Positions 63,957 through 64,000 of a stretch of 64,000 nt of DNA are shown in pieces; position 1 is the first letter of the stretch; the number at the start of each line of letters is the position of its first letter. The stretch comes from Burkholderiales bacterium (GTDB lineage Bacteria; Pseudomonadota; Gammaproteobacteria; Burkholderiales; Burkholderiaceae_C): contig JACRAZ010000106.1 in NCBI GenBank assembly GCA_016213205.1, positions 1 through 64,000 on the forward strand, read 5' to 3'. The position numbers were made by a program, and so were the translations under genes. The notes under the pieces were generated by a model. The model was not told the origin of the DNA, made no database searches, and was given only the letters and a program-made list of their open reading frames with translations.

Positions 63957-64000
63957 CAGCGTGTCTCCTGCGGGGGGGTTGATCGGGCCAGTTCCTGTGC

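Overview
The window is a high-GC, densely coding chromosome segment. Its gene content points to a metabolically versatile betaproteobacterium of the order Burkholderiales, most like the Rubrivivax/Leptothrix/Ideonella group: nif genes, NAD-reducing hydrogenase, PEP-CTERM exported proteins, decaheme cytochromes, a rhodoquinone gene and a Bug/TctC binding protein. This placement is inferred from gene families, not from a marker gene. I saw no rRNA, tRNA, CRISPR array, insertion sequence or phage gene.

Layout. (1) 274-4853, minus strand: a nifB operon (nifB, 2[4Fe-4S] ferredoxin, nif-type IscA, a TPR-like protein, the LRV iron-sulfur protein, nifZ, a second NifZ-like protein and a small unknown). 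It is preceded by a recognisable sigma-54 promoter and a NifA upstream activator site. (2) 5026-18024: mostly housekeeping and accessory genes, including two PEP-CTERM-type exported proteins, a DUF2130 coiled-coil protein, a Lon-like protease, hotdog thioesterases, and oxidoreductase/amidohydrolase genes. (3) 18106-22218, minus strand: rquA followed by frdABCD, that is rhodoquinone synthesis next to fumarate reductase. (4) 22629-34210: an extracellular electron transfer locus. On the plus strand are two OmcA/MtrC-type decaheme lipoproteins with a secreted helix-hairpin-helix protein between them, then MtrA and MtrB. On the minus strand are a nine-heme c/b fusion resembling CbcL and a small cytochrome c. 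(5) 34295-39393, minus strand: hoxFUYHW, the soluble NAD-reducing [NiFe] hydrogenase. (6) 39658-43456: a Cys-repeat lipoprotein and a GH39-like exported glycosidase. (7) 43545-44960: an RlmN-family enzyme and a small exported peptide. (8) 45007-56999: a double-domain TetR regulator facing a beta-oxidation operon of pimelate (pim) type that ends with a Crp/Fnr-family regulator. (9) 57053-63956: an esterase, a FadE-type dehydrogenase divergent from a MarR regulator with a perfect 20-bp operator-like palindrome between them, a chemoreceptor, a dienelactone hydrolase and a TctC-type binding protein.

How the genes may work together. Regions 3-5 form one anaerobic energy island. Hydrogenase supplies NADH, rhodoquinol feeds fumarate reductase, and a quinol-linked c/b cytochrome can exchange electrons with an MtrAB conduit and surface decaheme proteins. 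Four FNR-type 14-bp boxes lie upstream of rquA-frd, the mtr genes, the small cytochrome c and hoxF. At three of them the spacing fits activation from about -41.5. This suggests one oxygen-controlled regulon. The direction of electron flow (metal reduction or metal oxidation) cannot be told from sequence.
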